64,000 nucleotides of DNA from JAJDTT01 sp965116695 (GCA_965116695.1 OZ220706.1:1302001-1366000); one strand, 5' to 3'. Counted from the first letter of the stretch, positions 1 through 8,393 are shown. The notes: generated by a model not told the origin, from the letters alone. Numbers and translations: made by a program.

Positions 1-1164
1 CCAGATGTTCCCCCGGGCCACGGCGATGGAAATGGAATAGCTGCCCGGCCGCAACTCGGGAATCCGGAACCGGAAGCCGACCGTGAGCACGTCTCCGGTC
101 CGCGCCGGCGGCAGGTCCAATCCGGCGTAGGAAGTGTTGGACGAGGTGATCTCGACCCCCATGCGGTCCCGGACCGTGAAGCCGACGATGGGATTCTCCA
201 GCTCCTTCAGGATCCGGGCCGAGATCAACAGATGAACCTCTTCTCCGATCTGCGCCTGATTCAGGACCCGTCCGTCAGAAGAGTGGAGCAGCACACCCAT
301 GATGCGGGCGCCCCCGTCGCCGTAACGGTTGTGCACGTGAGGCACGGCGCGGACGATCTGGAGCCGATCATCCTCTCCGGCCCCGCTCCATTGGAGCCTC
401 GCCCCCTCCCGCCCCGCCTGTCTCGCCGCCACCAGGGCCTGATAGCGCTGGACCACCTGTTCCGGCGAGCCGTCCTCCAGCATTCTCCCCCGCTCCAACA
501 GGATTGCCCGGTCGCAGAACTGGGTGACCGCCTGCAGATCGTGGCTGACGAAGAGAATGGTCTTGCCCAGGCTGCGCAGATGACGAATCCGCTGGATGCA
601 CCGGTGCTGAAAAATCAGGTCCCCCACCGCCAGGGCCTCATCCACCAGCAGGATGTCCGGGTCCACGTGGACGGCCACGGAGAAGGCCAGCCGCATGAAC
701 ATTCCGGTGGAATAGACCTTGACCGGCTGGTCCACGAATTCGCCGATCCGGGCAAACTCCAGAATGTCGTCCTGGCGTTCCTCCATCTGACGCTTGGTGA
801 ACCCCATGACGGCGCCGGCCATGAGCATGTTCTCCCGTCCCGTGAACTCGGGATTGAACCCGGAACCCAGCTCCAGCAGGGCCGATACGGTCCCTCGGAC
901 CCGCAAGTCACCCGTGGTCTGCCGATGGATTCCGGCCACCAGTTGCAGCAGGGTGCTCTTTCCCGATCCGTTCCGCCCCACGATGCCCAGCGTCGTCCCG
1001 GCTTCCACTTCCAGGTCGATCTCCCGCAAGGCCCAGAATTCCCGGTGCAGGCGCTTCCTTTTCCCCAGAAACAGCTCCAGGAACTTGTGGCTGGGACGCG
1101 AGTAGATCCGGTATTTCTTGGAGACCTGCCTGAGGCTCACCACCGGCGGCGGCTCAGAGGGCAT
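1..1164 (-). CDS. Polysaccharide ABC exporter ATPase, Wzt-like (partial)
   Basis: ATPase subunit of an ABC-2 exporter for O-antigen or other polysaccharide. The frame opens at an ATG (1164-1162) and is still open at the left edge, so 388 residues are visible. Walker A GRNGSGKST lies at residues 63-71, followed by the signature region YSTGMFMRL and Walker B ILLVDEALAVGD. After about residue 265 comes a beta-rich extension (GEEVHLLISA, VGFTVRDRMGVEI, LPPARTGDVL) that resembles the Wzt C-terminal carbohydrate-binding domain, which in Wzt proteins reads the chain terminus before export. The start overlaps the end of the permease gene by 11 bp, so the two are translationally coupled. Family assignment is firm; the exported polymer is unknown. 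Confidence 0.9.
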   Translation of the reverse strand, partial: MPSEPPPVVSLRQVSKKYRIYSRPSHKFLELFLGKRKRLHREFWALREIDLEVEAGTTLGIVGRNGSGKSTLLQLVAGIHRQTTGDLRVRGTVSALLELGSGFNPEFTGRENMLMAGAVMGFTKRQMEERQDDILEFARIGEFVDQPVKVYSTGMFMRLAFSVAVHVDPDILLVDEALAVGDLIFQHRCIQRIRHLRSLGKTILFVSHDLQAVTQFCDRAILLERGRMLEDGSPEQVVQRYQALVAARQAGREGARLQWSGAGEDDRLQIVRAVPHVHNRYGDGGARIMGVLLHSSDGRVLNQAQIGEEVHLLISARILKELENPIVGFTVRDRMGVEITSSNTSYAGLDLPPARTGDVLTVGFRFRIPELRPGSYSISIAVARGNIW

Positions 1165-1981
1165 CGGCGAACTCCCTCTTCATCCCCCGAAAGGCGAGGC
1201 CGCCCAGGAAGAAAACCGCCAGCGAGAGGCCGGCCAGCGCCAGCCAGGACTCGGGCGGCGGCAGCCGGCCTTCCAGCAGCAACAGGCGGTACCCCTCCAC
1301 GACGTGGGTCAATGGATTGAGCCGCAGCCAGAACTGGAACCGGGGAGGCACCATCTCCAATTGGTAGAAGATGGGAGTGAACCAGAACCAGAAGACCAGC
1401 AACACGGTCAGGACCTGCGCCGTGTCCCTCAGGAAGACCTGCAGGGCCGCCAACAGCCAGCCCAGGCCCAGGGCCAGCAGCATCAGCCAAAAGAACCATG
1501 CCGGCAACAACCAGACGGTCCAGGTCAACAGGCCGAGGTAGAGGAGCACAGCGAGAAGCACCGCCAGGCCGAACAGGTGGGTCACCAGGTTGGAGGCGGC
1601 CAGAGTCAGGGGCAGGACCTCCGACGGAAAGAGGGTCTTCTGAATGAGGTTCCTCTGTTCCACGACCGAGGTGCAGGAGCGCTGCAGCGTGTCCTGAAAG
1701 TAGAGCCAGGGCAGGAGTCCGCAGAACAGGAAAACGGCGAAGCTGTCGGTCCTTCCCAGCTCGGGACGAACCTGGAAAATGACTTGAAAGACGAACGTGT
1801 AGGCCACCAACAGCACCAGCGGGTGAAGCAACGACCAGCAGAGCCCCATGACCGAGCCCACGTAACGGCTCCTCAGGTCGCGCCTCACGAAGGTCCAGAT
1901 CAGGTGCCTTCTCAACACCAGCTGGGTGATGAAGCTGGACAGGATCTGGAACGGCACCGTGACCTTCACGCGGGAAATCAT
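1154..1981 (-). CDS. Polysaccharide ABC exporter permease, Wzm-like
   Basis: Integral-membrane permease of the ABC-2 type, 275 aa, the usual length for Wzm/TagG proteins. An amphipathic N-terminus (LRRHLIWTFVRRDLRSRYVGS) precedes about six hydrophobic segments, including LLHPLVLLVAYTFVFQVIF and WTVWLLPAWFFWLMLLALGL. The late motif FWFWFTPIFYQLEMVP followed by NPLTHVVEGYR is typical of the family. It is the first gene of the exporter operon and its 3' end overlaps the ATPase start by 11 bp. Together they would flip a lipid-linked polysaccharide or glycolipid across the inner membrane. Confidence 0.9.
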   Translation of the reverse strand: MISRVKVTVPFQILSSFITQLVLRRHLIWTFVRRDLRSRYVGSVMGLCWSLLHPLVLLVAYTFVFQVIFQVRPELGRTDSFAVFLFCGLLPWLYFQDTLQRSCTSVVEQRNLIQKTLFPSEVLPLTLAASNLVTHLFGLAVLLAVLLYLGLLTWTVWLLPAWFFWLMLLALGLGWLLAALQVFLRDTAQVLTVLLVFWFWFTPIFYQLEMVPPRFQFWLRLNPLTHVVEGYRLLLLEGRLPPPESWLALAGLSLAVFFLGGLAFRGMKREFADAL

Positions 1982-2158
1982 CTCACCGGGACTGGCGTGC
2001 CCGGTTCTCCTTTCGGACCGTATGTTAGCAGTCCGTGGCGAAAGTCCCAGGACTCTCCGGGATCGGCGAGGGTCGAAACCGGGGGGCCTCTGGTATCATC
2101 GGCGGCGATTGTGGATCGGGTGGAGTGAGCCGGGCGAGCGTCCGGCGGAGGGAAGGCC

Positions 2159-2956
2159 GTGACCGGGAACATTCTGGCCCTCGATTTCGACGGCGTGATC
2201 TGTGACAGCGCCCGGGAATGCCTCTTCACGTCCTATGCGTGCTACGGACCGGTGGCGGGATTCCCTCCCGCCTCGAACCTGGAGGAGATCTCTCCGAGTA
2301 TCCAGGGACCCTTCTTCCGCATGCGCCCCTTCGTCCGCGACGGCAAGGACTACATCGTCATCCTGAATCTCATCCTGGGTCAGGAGGGAGTCTCCCGGCA
2401 ACGTGACTTCGACCGCCGCACCCGGGAGCTGCTGCCGAATCTCTGCGCCTCCATGGGAGTCTCCGATCCTCGGGCCCTGGAGGAGGTGTTTCAGGAGCAC
2501 CGGAGGACACTGCGCCAACGGGACGAGGCGGCGTGGATGGAGATGAATCCCCTCTACGCCGGGGTGGAGGAAGGGCTCAGATCGTGCCGAAGCCACTTCG
2601 ACCGAGTCTACGTCACTACCTCCAAGCCCAGCGATGCGGCCGCCAAGATCCTCCAATACCGGAAGATCGGTCTCGCCGCCGACCACGTCTACGGCTACGA
2701 CCGGGTCCGCCGCGCCCGGGGCAAGAACGGGCACCTGGCCCATCTGCGTGAGCTGACGGGCACGCCCTACTCCCGCATCCACTTCGTCGACGACCAGGTC
2801 TCCCACCTGCAATCGGCGTCGGAGCTGGGGGTCGGCTGCTACCACGCCACCTGGGGATACACGACTCCGGAACAGGTCAAGGACGGAGAAGCGGCCTCGG
2901 TAACTCCCCTTCACGAAGAATCGGTGGCCGGCTGGATGCGGCGATTGCTGGGCTGA
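2159..2956 (+). CDS. HAD-superfamily hydrolase
   Basis: Haloacid-dehalogenase-type phosphatase, 265 aa, starting at GTG with a purine-rich GGAGGGAAGG just upstream. HAD motif I is DFDGVICDS (nucleophile Asp9, acid/base Asp11), motif II VYVTTSKPSD, a lysine in the RARGKNGHLAHL region serves as motif III, and motif IV is IHFVDDQVSHL. A helical cap lies between motifs I and II. It is divergent from the polysaccharide exporter across a 177-bp gap, so it could act on a sugar phosphate, but phosphoglycolate-type phosphatases share this layout and the substrate cannot be read from the sequence. Confidence 0.85.
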   Translation: MTGNILALDFDGVICDSARECLFTSYACYGPVAGFPPASNLEEISPSIQGPFFRMRPFVRDGKDYIVILNLILGQEGVSRQRDFDRRTRELLPNLCASMGVSDPRALEEVFQEHRRTLRQRDEAAWMEMNPLYAGVEEGLRSCRSHFDRVYVTTSKPSDAAAKILQYRKIGLAADHVYGYDRVRRARGKNGHLAHLRELTGTPYSRIHFVDDQVSHLQSASELGVGCYHATWGYTTPEQVKDGEAASVTPLHEESVAGWMRRLLG

Positions 2957-2967
2957 CTTGCGGCGCT

Positions 2968-3213
2968 TAGCCCGCATTTCTCACCAGGGGGCGTGACGAT
3001 CGCGCAGGATTTTCGCCCTCAGCGCGTGCTCGCGACCGAAAGCGTAGTGGTGACTACGTTTGAGGGAGCACGTGCGCGCTGAGGGCGAAAAGACCAGTGA
3101 GCGCGCGCCCAGCGCAGTGGGTCCCGGAGGAACCTTGGAAACATTCACGTAAATGTCTAAGAACAAACTCTTTTTCATCATACACATAGCGGCCTGGTGA
3201 GAAATGCGGGCTA
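2968..3213. mobile_element. MITE-like element, copy 1 (long form)
   Basis: A 246-bp non-coding element bounded by perfect 21-bp terminal inverted repeats (2968-2988 and 3193-3213; core CCCGCATTTCTCACCAGG). Both ends start with TA, as expected of TA-targeting (Tc1/mariner or IS630-like) insertions. It carries an internal inverted repeat (3010-3031 with 3066-3091, arms based on TTTTCGCCCTCAGCGCG). Read in reverse complement, its right part is clearly similar to the whole of the element at 58943-59074. No transposase is encoded. The right-hand TAG is used as the stop codon of the adjacent small membrane-protein gene. Confidence 0.8.
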
Positions 3214-3489
3214 GGAGTCCTCGCGCTGCGTCGGCTCGGTCTGCCCGGCCGGAGGCGGCCTCTCTCCGATTCGATCCCGCAGGGACCGCAGTTCCCGGAC
3301 CAGTTCCCGCTGCACCCGGGTCTGCTCCCCGACTGCCCGGACCATCGAGTCCAGGCGGGGCTTGATCCCGAAAATTGCGAAGGGAACCAGGCACCAGATC
3401 AGCGCCAGCACGGCCAGAAGGCCCAGGATCAAAACGAACGAGCTTCCCAGGATGAAACCCAGGATGTCCATGATCGGCTCCGCATCCAT
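3211..3489 (-). CDS. Small single-pass membrane protein
   Basis: Hypothetical 92-aa protein. One or two hydrophobic helices at residues 7-43 (DILGFILGSSFVLILG, LLAVLALIWCLVPFAIFG) are followed by a charged, probably coiled-coil tail (VGEQTRVQRELVRELRSLRDRIGE) and a polar C-terminus. A longer frame exists upstream but its first 78 residues overlap the nitrilase gene out of frame and look non-coding, so the ATG at 3489 is chosen; the ATG at 3471 is also possible. It follows the nitrilase gene by about 70 bp. Its TAG stop is part of the terminal repeat of the MITE-like element. No function is assigned. Confidence 0.6.
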   Translation of the reverse strand: MDAEPIMDILGFILGSSFVLILGLLAVLALIWCLVPFAIFGIKPRLDSMVRAVGEQTRVQRELVRELRSLRDRIGERPPPAGQTEPTQREDS

Positions 3490-3559
3490 CGCCGGCACTC
3501 CCGAATTCGGCTGACCGAAGATATCCGTCCCGAATTCGCTCGCAAAAACCGAAACTGCT

Positions 3560-4420
3560 CTAACCGGCCGGTTCCAGCACGTGAGCGAACTCCTCGCGCC
3601 GGACCTGATCTCCGAACAGGACCGGGGCGCACCCCTCCAGGTCGTAGAGGAACAGGGCCCGGGTGGCCTGTTCCGGATCGACGTCCCGCACCAGCAGCGT
3701 TTCCTCTCCCAGCCGGGTCTCACCCACGACCCGGCCGTCCGGAGCCACCACCAGGCTGGTGCTGTTCTGGTGCTCTTCGTAACAACAGTTGCAGGACGCG
3801 ACCCAGACGGTGTTCTCGGCCGCTCGAGCCAGGATCAGGGAACGGTGTATCGGGATCTTCCAGGCGGCCGGACGAGTGGTGTTGTTCTGCGGGTGAATGA
3901 TGATCCGGGCTCCCTGGGAGACACACTCCCGCGTGGCCTCGGGAAACCGGAATCCCTCGAAGCAGATGACGACGCCCACCCGGACTCCCCACAGCTCGTA
4001 GGTCTCGAAGCGGGTCCCGGGGCTATAGGCGGTGGCGTCCAGAGGAGTCAGCCGGACCTTGTGGTGGGCCCCCAGAATCTGCCCCTTCTCCGAGACGACC
4101 AGAGCCGAGTTGTAGGGTTTCCCCAGCACCGGATCCTCCGGGTTGGGAATCTCGGTCCCCAGGATGCAGGCCATGCCCAGTTCTCCGCAGCGTTCCGCCA
4201 CCTGCCGGTGGAGCCGGGAAAGATGGTCCACCGGCACCGGCCGTTCCGGTGGCGGCGGCGTCACGTCGACTCGGTAGCCGACGGTGTGGGTCTCGGGAAA
4301 GCAGAGGATCTGCACGCCCCGGGCCGCAGCCTCCTCCAGAAACCTGAAGACGGTCCGGGCGTTGATCTGAAGGTCGTCCACCTGCCTGGCCTGGGCCAGC
4401 CCAATCCTGATTGAAGCCAT
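3560..4420 (-). CDS. Carbon-nitrogen hydrolase (nitrilase superfamily)
   Basis: Cytoplasmic amidase or nitrilase-type hydrolase. The Glu-Lys-Cys triad is present: FPET (Glu48 counted from the upstream ATG at 4435), HHKVRL (Lys126) and ICFEGFRFPEA (Cys158). The length of about 286-291 aa is normal for a single-domain member. The ATG at 4420 gives MASIRIGLAQ, which begins right at the first beta strand, so it is preferred over the ATG at 4435. It is divergent from the SDR gene. The substrate is unknown; carbamoyl-type amidases and omega-amidases are closest in architecture. Confidence 0.88.
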   Translation of the reverse strand: MASIRIGLAQARQVDDLQINARTVFRFLEEAAARGVQILCFPETHTVGYRVDVTPPPPERPVPVDHLSRLHRQVAERCGELGMACILGTEIPNPEDPVLGKPYNSALVVSEKGQILGAHHKVRLTPLDATAYSPGTRFETYELWGVRVGVVICFEGFRFPEATRECVSQGARIIIHPQNNTTRPAAWKIPIHRSLILARAAENTVWVASCNCCYEEHQNSTSLVVAPDGRVVGETRLGEETLLVRDVDPEQATRALFLYDLEGCAPVLFGDQVRREEFAHVLEPAG

Positions 4421-4506
4421 TGGCGTTTCCCCCATTTTCCTCGAATCCTACCACTTCTCTCCTCTTTGCTCTCCGAACGGTTTATTCTGAAAACGGGAGG
4501 AACAAC

Positions 4507-5259
4507 ATGAACAGGATCGATCTGACAGGAAAGAACGCGGTCGTCACCGGAGGCGCCCGGGGCATCGGCTATGCCATTACCCGCCGCCTCCTGGATTCGG
4601 GAGCGGCGTGCTGCATTTGGGACATCAATGAGGAGACCGCGGCGGCGGCCGCGGATCGACTCGGGAAGACGGGGGCCTGCAGCTTCCGGACGGTCGACCT
4701 GACCCGGGCGGATCAGGTCGATGCCGTGGCCGGGAGCACCCGCGGAGAAATGGGGTCCATCGACATTCTGGTGAACAACGCCGGCGTCGCCGGCGCCACC
4801 AAGCCCCTCTGGGAGTATGACCCCCAGGAGTGGCACCGGGTCGTCGAGGTCGACCTGTTCGGCGTCTATCACTGCTGCCGTTCGGTGGTCCCCATGATGC
4901 TGGACCGGGGCTGGGGCCGAATCGTGAGCATCGCCTCCATCGCCGGCAAGGAGGGGAACCCCAACGCCTCCCACTACAGCTCCGCCAAGGCGGGTGTCAT
5001 CGGCCTGACCAAGGCCCTGGGCAAGGAACTGGCCACCAGCGGCATCCTGGTCAACTGCGTGACCCCGGCCGTGATCGAGACCGACATGCTGAAACAGTTG
5101 ACCCAGCAGCACATCGACTACATGCGCTCCAAGATTCCCATGGACCGCTTCGGGAAGACCGAAGAGGTGGCGGCGCTGGTGGCCTGGCTTTCGTCCCCGG
5201 ACTGCTCGTTCAGCACCGGCGGTGTTTTCGACATCTCAGGCGGGCGGGCGACCTACTGA
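4507..5259 (+). CDS. SDR-family NAD(P)-dependent oxidoreductase
   Basis: Classical short-chain dehydrogenase/reductase of 250 aa. The nucleotide-binding TGGARGIG lies at residues 14-21, NNAGVAG in the middle, and the catalytic Ser144-Tyr157-Lys161 in SIAGKEGNPNASHYSSAKAG. Asp in IWDINEE after beta2 suggests NAD(H) preference. The start is set by GGAGGAACAAC just before ATG 4507; an in-frame upstream ATG has no such site. The C-terminus (FSTGGVFDISGGRATY) is the standard SDR ending. FabG-like sugar or hydroxyacid dehydrogenases share this pattern, so the substrate is open. Confidence 0.92.
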   Translation: MNRIDLTGKNAVVTGGARGIGYAITRRLLDSGAACCIWDINEETAAAAADRLGKTGACSFRTVDLTRADQVDAVAGSTRGEMGSIDILVNNAGVAGATKPLWEYDPQEWHRVVEVDLFGVYHCCRSVVPMMLDRGWGRIVSIASIAGKEGNPNASHYSSAKAGVIGLTKALGKELATSGILVNCVTPAVIETDMLKQLTQQHIDYMRSKIPMDRFGKTEEVAALVAWLSSPDCSFSTGGVFDISGGRATY

Positions 5260-5266
5260 TGGAAAA

Positions 5267-5824
5267 GGGTAAACAGGCGGAAGTGTGGGCCGGTGTCGAA
5301 GACGGGGACAGGCATGTCCCCGCTCCAAGGGTAAACAGGCGGAAATGCGGGCCGGTGTCGAAGACGGGGACAGCCATGTCCCCGCTCCAAGGGTAAACAG
5401 GCGGAAGTGTGGGCCGGTGTCGAAGACGGGGACAGCCATGTCCCCGCTCCAAGGGTAAACAGGCAATAATGCGGGCCGGTGTCGAAGACGGGGACAGCCA
5501 TGTCCCCGCTCCAAGGGTAAACAGGCAATAATGCGGGCCGGTGTCGAAGACGGGGACAGCCATGTCCCCGCTCCAAGGGTAAACAGGCAATAATGCGGGC
5601 CGGTGTCGAAGACGGGGACAGCCATGTCCCCGCTCCAAGGGTAAACAGGCAATAATGCGGGCCGGTGTCGAAGACGGGGACAGCCATGTCCCCGCTCCAA
5701 GGGTAAACAGGCAATAATGCGGGCCGGTGTCGAAGACGGGGACAGCCATGTCCCCGCTCCAAGGGTAAACAGGCAATAATGCGGGCCGGTGTCGAAGACG
5801 GGGACAGGCATGTCCCCGCTCCAA
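5267..5824. repeat. Tandem array, 9 copies of a 62-bp hairpin unit
   Basis: Nine direct repeats of exactly 62 bp begin at 5267, 5329, 5391, 5453, 5515, 5577, 5639, 5701 and 5763. Copies 4-8 are essentially identical; copies 1-3 carry GCGGAA in place of GCAATAA, and the first and last have GGCATG where the others have GCCATG. Each unit carries the palindrome GGGGACAGCCATGTCCCC. The array starts 8 bp after the SDR stop codon. Because 62 is not a multiple of 3, overlapping reading frames exist on the minus strand; they are regarded as by-products of the repeat. Confidence 0.95.
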
Positions 5825-5831
5825 ATGCGAA

Positions 5832-5862
5832 GGGCCCCGGCCTGGGGTCAGGCGCGGGGCCC
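5832..5862. repeat. Strong GC-rich hairpin
   Basis: GGGCCCCGGCCTG pairs with CAGGC-G-CGGGGCCC, giving a 13-bp stem with one bulged base and a four-base loop. It lies between the 62-bp array and the convergent radical SAM gene. Neither strand has a following T-tract, so a rho-independent terminator is possible but not typical. Confidence 0.5.
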
Positions 5863-6104
5863 AGAAAGGAATGGTTTCGGTGGCGTTGGGTCCCCTTCCC
5901 TCAGGAAACCCTCCTTGACACCACTTGACAAGAGTGGCTTCCGTTAGAAGGACGCCACCTCCGCCATACCATGTTTATCTATATCCACTGAATCACCTCC
6001 TTTCCGGGCAATACCCTACAATCAGCAGGACCCCTCCTGCTCGGCTCCGTGGGCCGCCCAAGGCCCTGGAACCGCCACCACTCCGACGCCGGAGCCTGTG
6101 GAAC
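5863..6104. other. Non-coding gap, nothing recognised
   Basis: About 240 bp between the hairpin and the 3' end of the radical SAM gene. No open frame with coding character, RNA gene or clear promoter was recognised. Confidence 0.4.
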
Positions 6105-6998
6105 TCAGCAATGTTCGACCATGGGCCGGCCGCTTGTCAAATACCGGCCCGCAAACCCATCGATGCCGACTCCGACCCGCCCCGGGAGGATCTCGTGAGC
6201 CACCTGAACCATGCGGTCCCTGTAGGCGAGACCGACAGATTCCTTGTCGACCTGCATCATCGCTCGAGGCAATGCCGTCCTCAGCGTCCGCGACCCGTCG
6301 GGGGTTCCGTCTCCCTCGACGAAATGGTCGATCACGACCCGGTCCGCGGCTTCGCCGATGCGGCGAAAGAAGCGCTCCGGATCCCGGATGGGCAGCAGCG
6401 GAGAAACGGTGATCACGGTGAAAAGGCCGATTCGCCGGAGCCGGGAAGCCGCCTCGAAACGGCGGTCGACGGAGCTGGCGTGGCCGGGCAGTCCGGGGAC
6501 GGCGTCGAGGTCGGTCTCGATGGAAACATGGATCCGAAGCCGGCAGCGCCGTGAGAGCTCCAGGTAGAGTTCGGAGTAGTCCGTCACCCGGTGGGAATGG
6601 GTCTGAAGCACCAACAGGTCGGGCGGCTGCTCCAACATGGCCTCCAGTACGCTGCCGGTGACACGATAACGGAATTCCTGGGGCAGAAAAGGCTCGGTGG
6701 AACTGGAAAGGAAGACTCCGAAACGCTCTCGGCAGCGGCGGGCCCAGTTCCTTTCCCGCCGCCAGTGCCGCCGGTAGGACGCGGCGGCGTTCTCCCGGAC
6801 CTCAAGAAAACTCCCCCAGGTGCGTCCCCGGGTCACATAGGGATTGTGCCGGACGTAGCAACCGGCGCCGCAGAGGGAGTTGCCGAAACTGCAGCCCCGA
6901 TAGGGCTGGAGCGAATGGGAAGTGACGGTCTTGAGGTAGCCGCTGGTCCGGGTGAGGACGTTTCCCACCTCCCGCAGGGTGACATCCATCCATCCCAC
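6105..6998 (-). CDS. Radical SAM protein, SPL-like, with unusual cysteine spacing
   Basis: A 297-aa protein that fits the spore-photoproduct-lyase-like radical SAM group: SLQPYRGC near the N-terminus, then a TIM-barrel-like series (LLVLQTHSHRVTDY, LRIHVSIETDLDAVPG, LFTVITVSPLLPI). The cluster-binding cysteines are probably Cys36, Cys43 and Cys47 (C-X6-C-X3-C) in CSFGNSLCGAGCY, unlike the usual CX3CX2C. It follows the SMC-like ATPase gene by 46 bp on the same strand, suggesting cotranscription. The substrate is unknown. Confidence 0.78.
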   Translation of the reverse strand: MGWMDVTLREVGNVLTRTSGYLKTVTSHSLQPYRGCSFGNSLCGAGCYVRHNPYVTRGRTWGSFLEVRENAAASYRRHWRRERNWARRCRERFGVFLSSSTEPFLPQEFRYRVTGSVLEAMLEQPPDLLVLQTHSHRVTDYSELYLELSRRCRLRIHVSIETDLDAVPGLPGHASSVDRRFEAASRLRRIGLFTVITVSPLLPIRDPERFFRRIGEAADRVVIDHFVEGDGTPDGSRTLRTALPRAMMQVDKESVGLAYRDRMVQVAHEILPGRVGVGIDGFAGRYLTSGRPMVEHC

Positions 6999-7044
6999 TC
7001 TACGGGCTTCGAGCCGCCGGCTCCAGCGGGCGCGGCAGGGAGTC

Positions 7045-7644
7045 TCAGTTGATCGTGCTCTGACCCGGCACCGGCAGGTCGTCGGGGAGGACGTTGCGGT
7101 TCACGGCCTGGTCCAGATCGATGACGTAAGTCTGGGGAGACTCCAGCAGAATCGGCGAATGGGTCGCCGTGACGATGCGCATGTTCTTCTGATCCACCAG
7201 TTCCATGAGCATCTTGAGCACGCGGCGCTGGTTCGACTGGGACAGGGCCATCTCCGGCTCGTCCAGCAGAAGCACGGTCCCGTCGGGCAGCTTGGGAAAC
7301 GACTCCTGGAAGAGCGAGAGCATGATCTGGCCATGGCTGGCGACATGCAGGAACTCCAGCATCTGCGGCTCGTCCTTGAAGAGGTGCAACTGGTTGCGGG
7401 GGTTGTGCTGCTCGGCATCGAACAGGTGAACCTCCTTGAGCTCCACGTCCCGGGTTTCGAGGCGATACGAATAGTGCTGCAATCGTTCACCTCTGAGCGC
7501 ATGGTAGATGGAATGAAGCAGCGTCGACTTCCCCGATCCGTTCTCTCCGCTCAGCATGATGAGGGGATGACGCAGATCGACGATCATGGGCATGTGGAAG
7601 TTCAGGTTCATGAAAATGGGATGAGTGAGAATTTTCAGGTACAT
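7045..7644 (-). CDS. SMC/ABC-like AAA-type ATPase
   Basis: Single-domain ATPase of 199 aa. Walker A GENGSGKST at residues 33-41, Walker B VLLLDEPEMALS, and the late ATHSPILLES (H-loop equivalent). The MALSQSNQRRVL stretch matches the OLD/RecF-like predicted ATPases annotated as AAA_15 or AAA_21. No TOPRIM or nuclease domain is attached. The frame extends upstream to 7740 but that part is low-complexity; ATG 7644 (MYLKILTHPIF) starts directly at the first beta strand. It lies upstream of the radical SAM gene, probably in one operon. Role unknown. Confidence 0.75.
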   Translation of the reverse strand: MYLKILTHPIFMNLNFHMPMIVDLRHPLIMLSGENGSGKSTLLHSIYHALRGERLQHYSYRLETRDVELKEVHLFDAEQHNPRNQLHLFKDEPQMLEFLHVASHGQIMLSLFQESFPKLPDGTVLLLDEPEMALSQSNQRRVLKMLMELVDQKNMRIVTATHSPILLESPQTYVIDLDQAVNRNVLPDDLPVPGQSTIN

Positions 7645-7783
7645 GGCTTGCTCGACTCGGGAGTGACGATTCCGGCGGTGGACCCCGCCCCCAGACCAGA
7701 CCGGGGGCCCCATGTTAGGAAGCGTGCCGGGAACCGTCAAGGAACGATGGTCGAGGACTTAGCCCATTTCCTGGGGTTCGGGA

Positions 7784-7885
7784 GTAGGGGCACCCCTTGT
7801 GGGTGCCCTCTTCGTGGGTGCCCTCTTCGCTTCGAGCCGGTTCATCCCGCGAGGAAGAGGGCGACCACTCAAGGGTCGCCCCTAC
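7784..7885. repeat. Dispersed inverted-repeat element, copy A
   Basis: A 102-bp non-coding stretch with inverted ends (GTAGGGGC at the left, GCCCCTAC at the right) and the internal blocks CACCCCTTGTGGGTGCCC and AGGGCGACCACTCAAGGGTC. The same end blocks recur at 38231-38364 with a different centre. REP-like or MITE-like; no coding content. Confidence 0.65.
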
Positions 7886-7925
7886 GATACGGTCGGAAAT
7901 TGTCCGGAAAGTAACGAAGGAAGGA

Positions 7926-8393
7926 TCAGTATCCCAGCAGTAGAGACACCCGGTCTTTGTTCTCGGTCCTGAAGGGATTCAGGAACTCGACTCCACCCAG
8001 GCGTCGGCCATCTTGCAAATCCTCGGTCAGAATCGCCGAGCAGCGAGCACTCCGCGCGGCGGCCCAGAGCATCGCGTCCCAGAATGACAGTCCGTGTTCC
8101 TCGACTGTCTCCATGGCATCGACCAATGCTGCATCGTCCGCTGAGGCGATTTCGAATAGTCCCAGCCAATCTCGCACGAAAGCGCCCGCGTGCGCCGGAC
8201 CGAGCAACCCTTTGCGGGTGGCCGCCCGAAAGAATTCCGCCAGCGACTGGATCGTCAGCACGCAGTCGCACTTCGCCGCCTGACCCACCAGCTCGACGGC
8301 TTCATCGTGCCGGAGTCCGCTATCGCGATCGACCGCGTACACCAGGATGTTCGTATCCAGAGAGAAGCGCCTCGGGACAGGTCTAACCCGCAT
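7926..8393 (-). CDS. PIN-domain toxin, VapC family
   Basis: Predicted ribonuclease toxin of a type II toxin-antitoxin pair, 155 aa from ATG 8393 (a TTG 45 bp upstream is the alternative). The PIN acidic residues are visible: FSLDTNILVYAVD (Asp13), a Glu in SLAEFFRAATRKG, and SFWDAMLWAAA plus the late TEDLQDG. The preceding gene on the same strand encodes a Phd/YefM-type antitoxin 114 bp away, so the pair is mixed (Phd with VapC), which is common. PIN toxins of this type usually cleave tRNA or rRNA; the target here is unknown. Confidence 0.88.
   Translation of the reverse strand: MRVRPVPRRFSLDTNILVYAVDRDSGLRHDEAVELVGQAAKCDCVLTIQSLAEFFRAATRKGLLGPAHAGAFVRDWLGLFEIASADDAALVDAMETVEEHGLSFWDAMLWAAARSARCSAILTEDLQDGRRLGGVEFLNPFRTENKDRVSLLLGY

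Noticed and set aside
5210..5824. Long minus-strand frames with MERGHGCPRLRH-type repeats
   Set aside because: They are the 62-bp DNA repeat read in all three frames; composition and frame-independence argue against a protein.
5267..5824. CRISPR array
   Set aside because: The repeats are contiguous 62-bp units without unique spacers, and there are no cas genes in the window.
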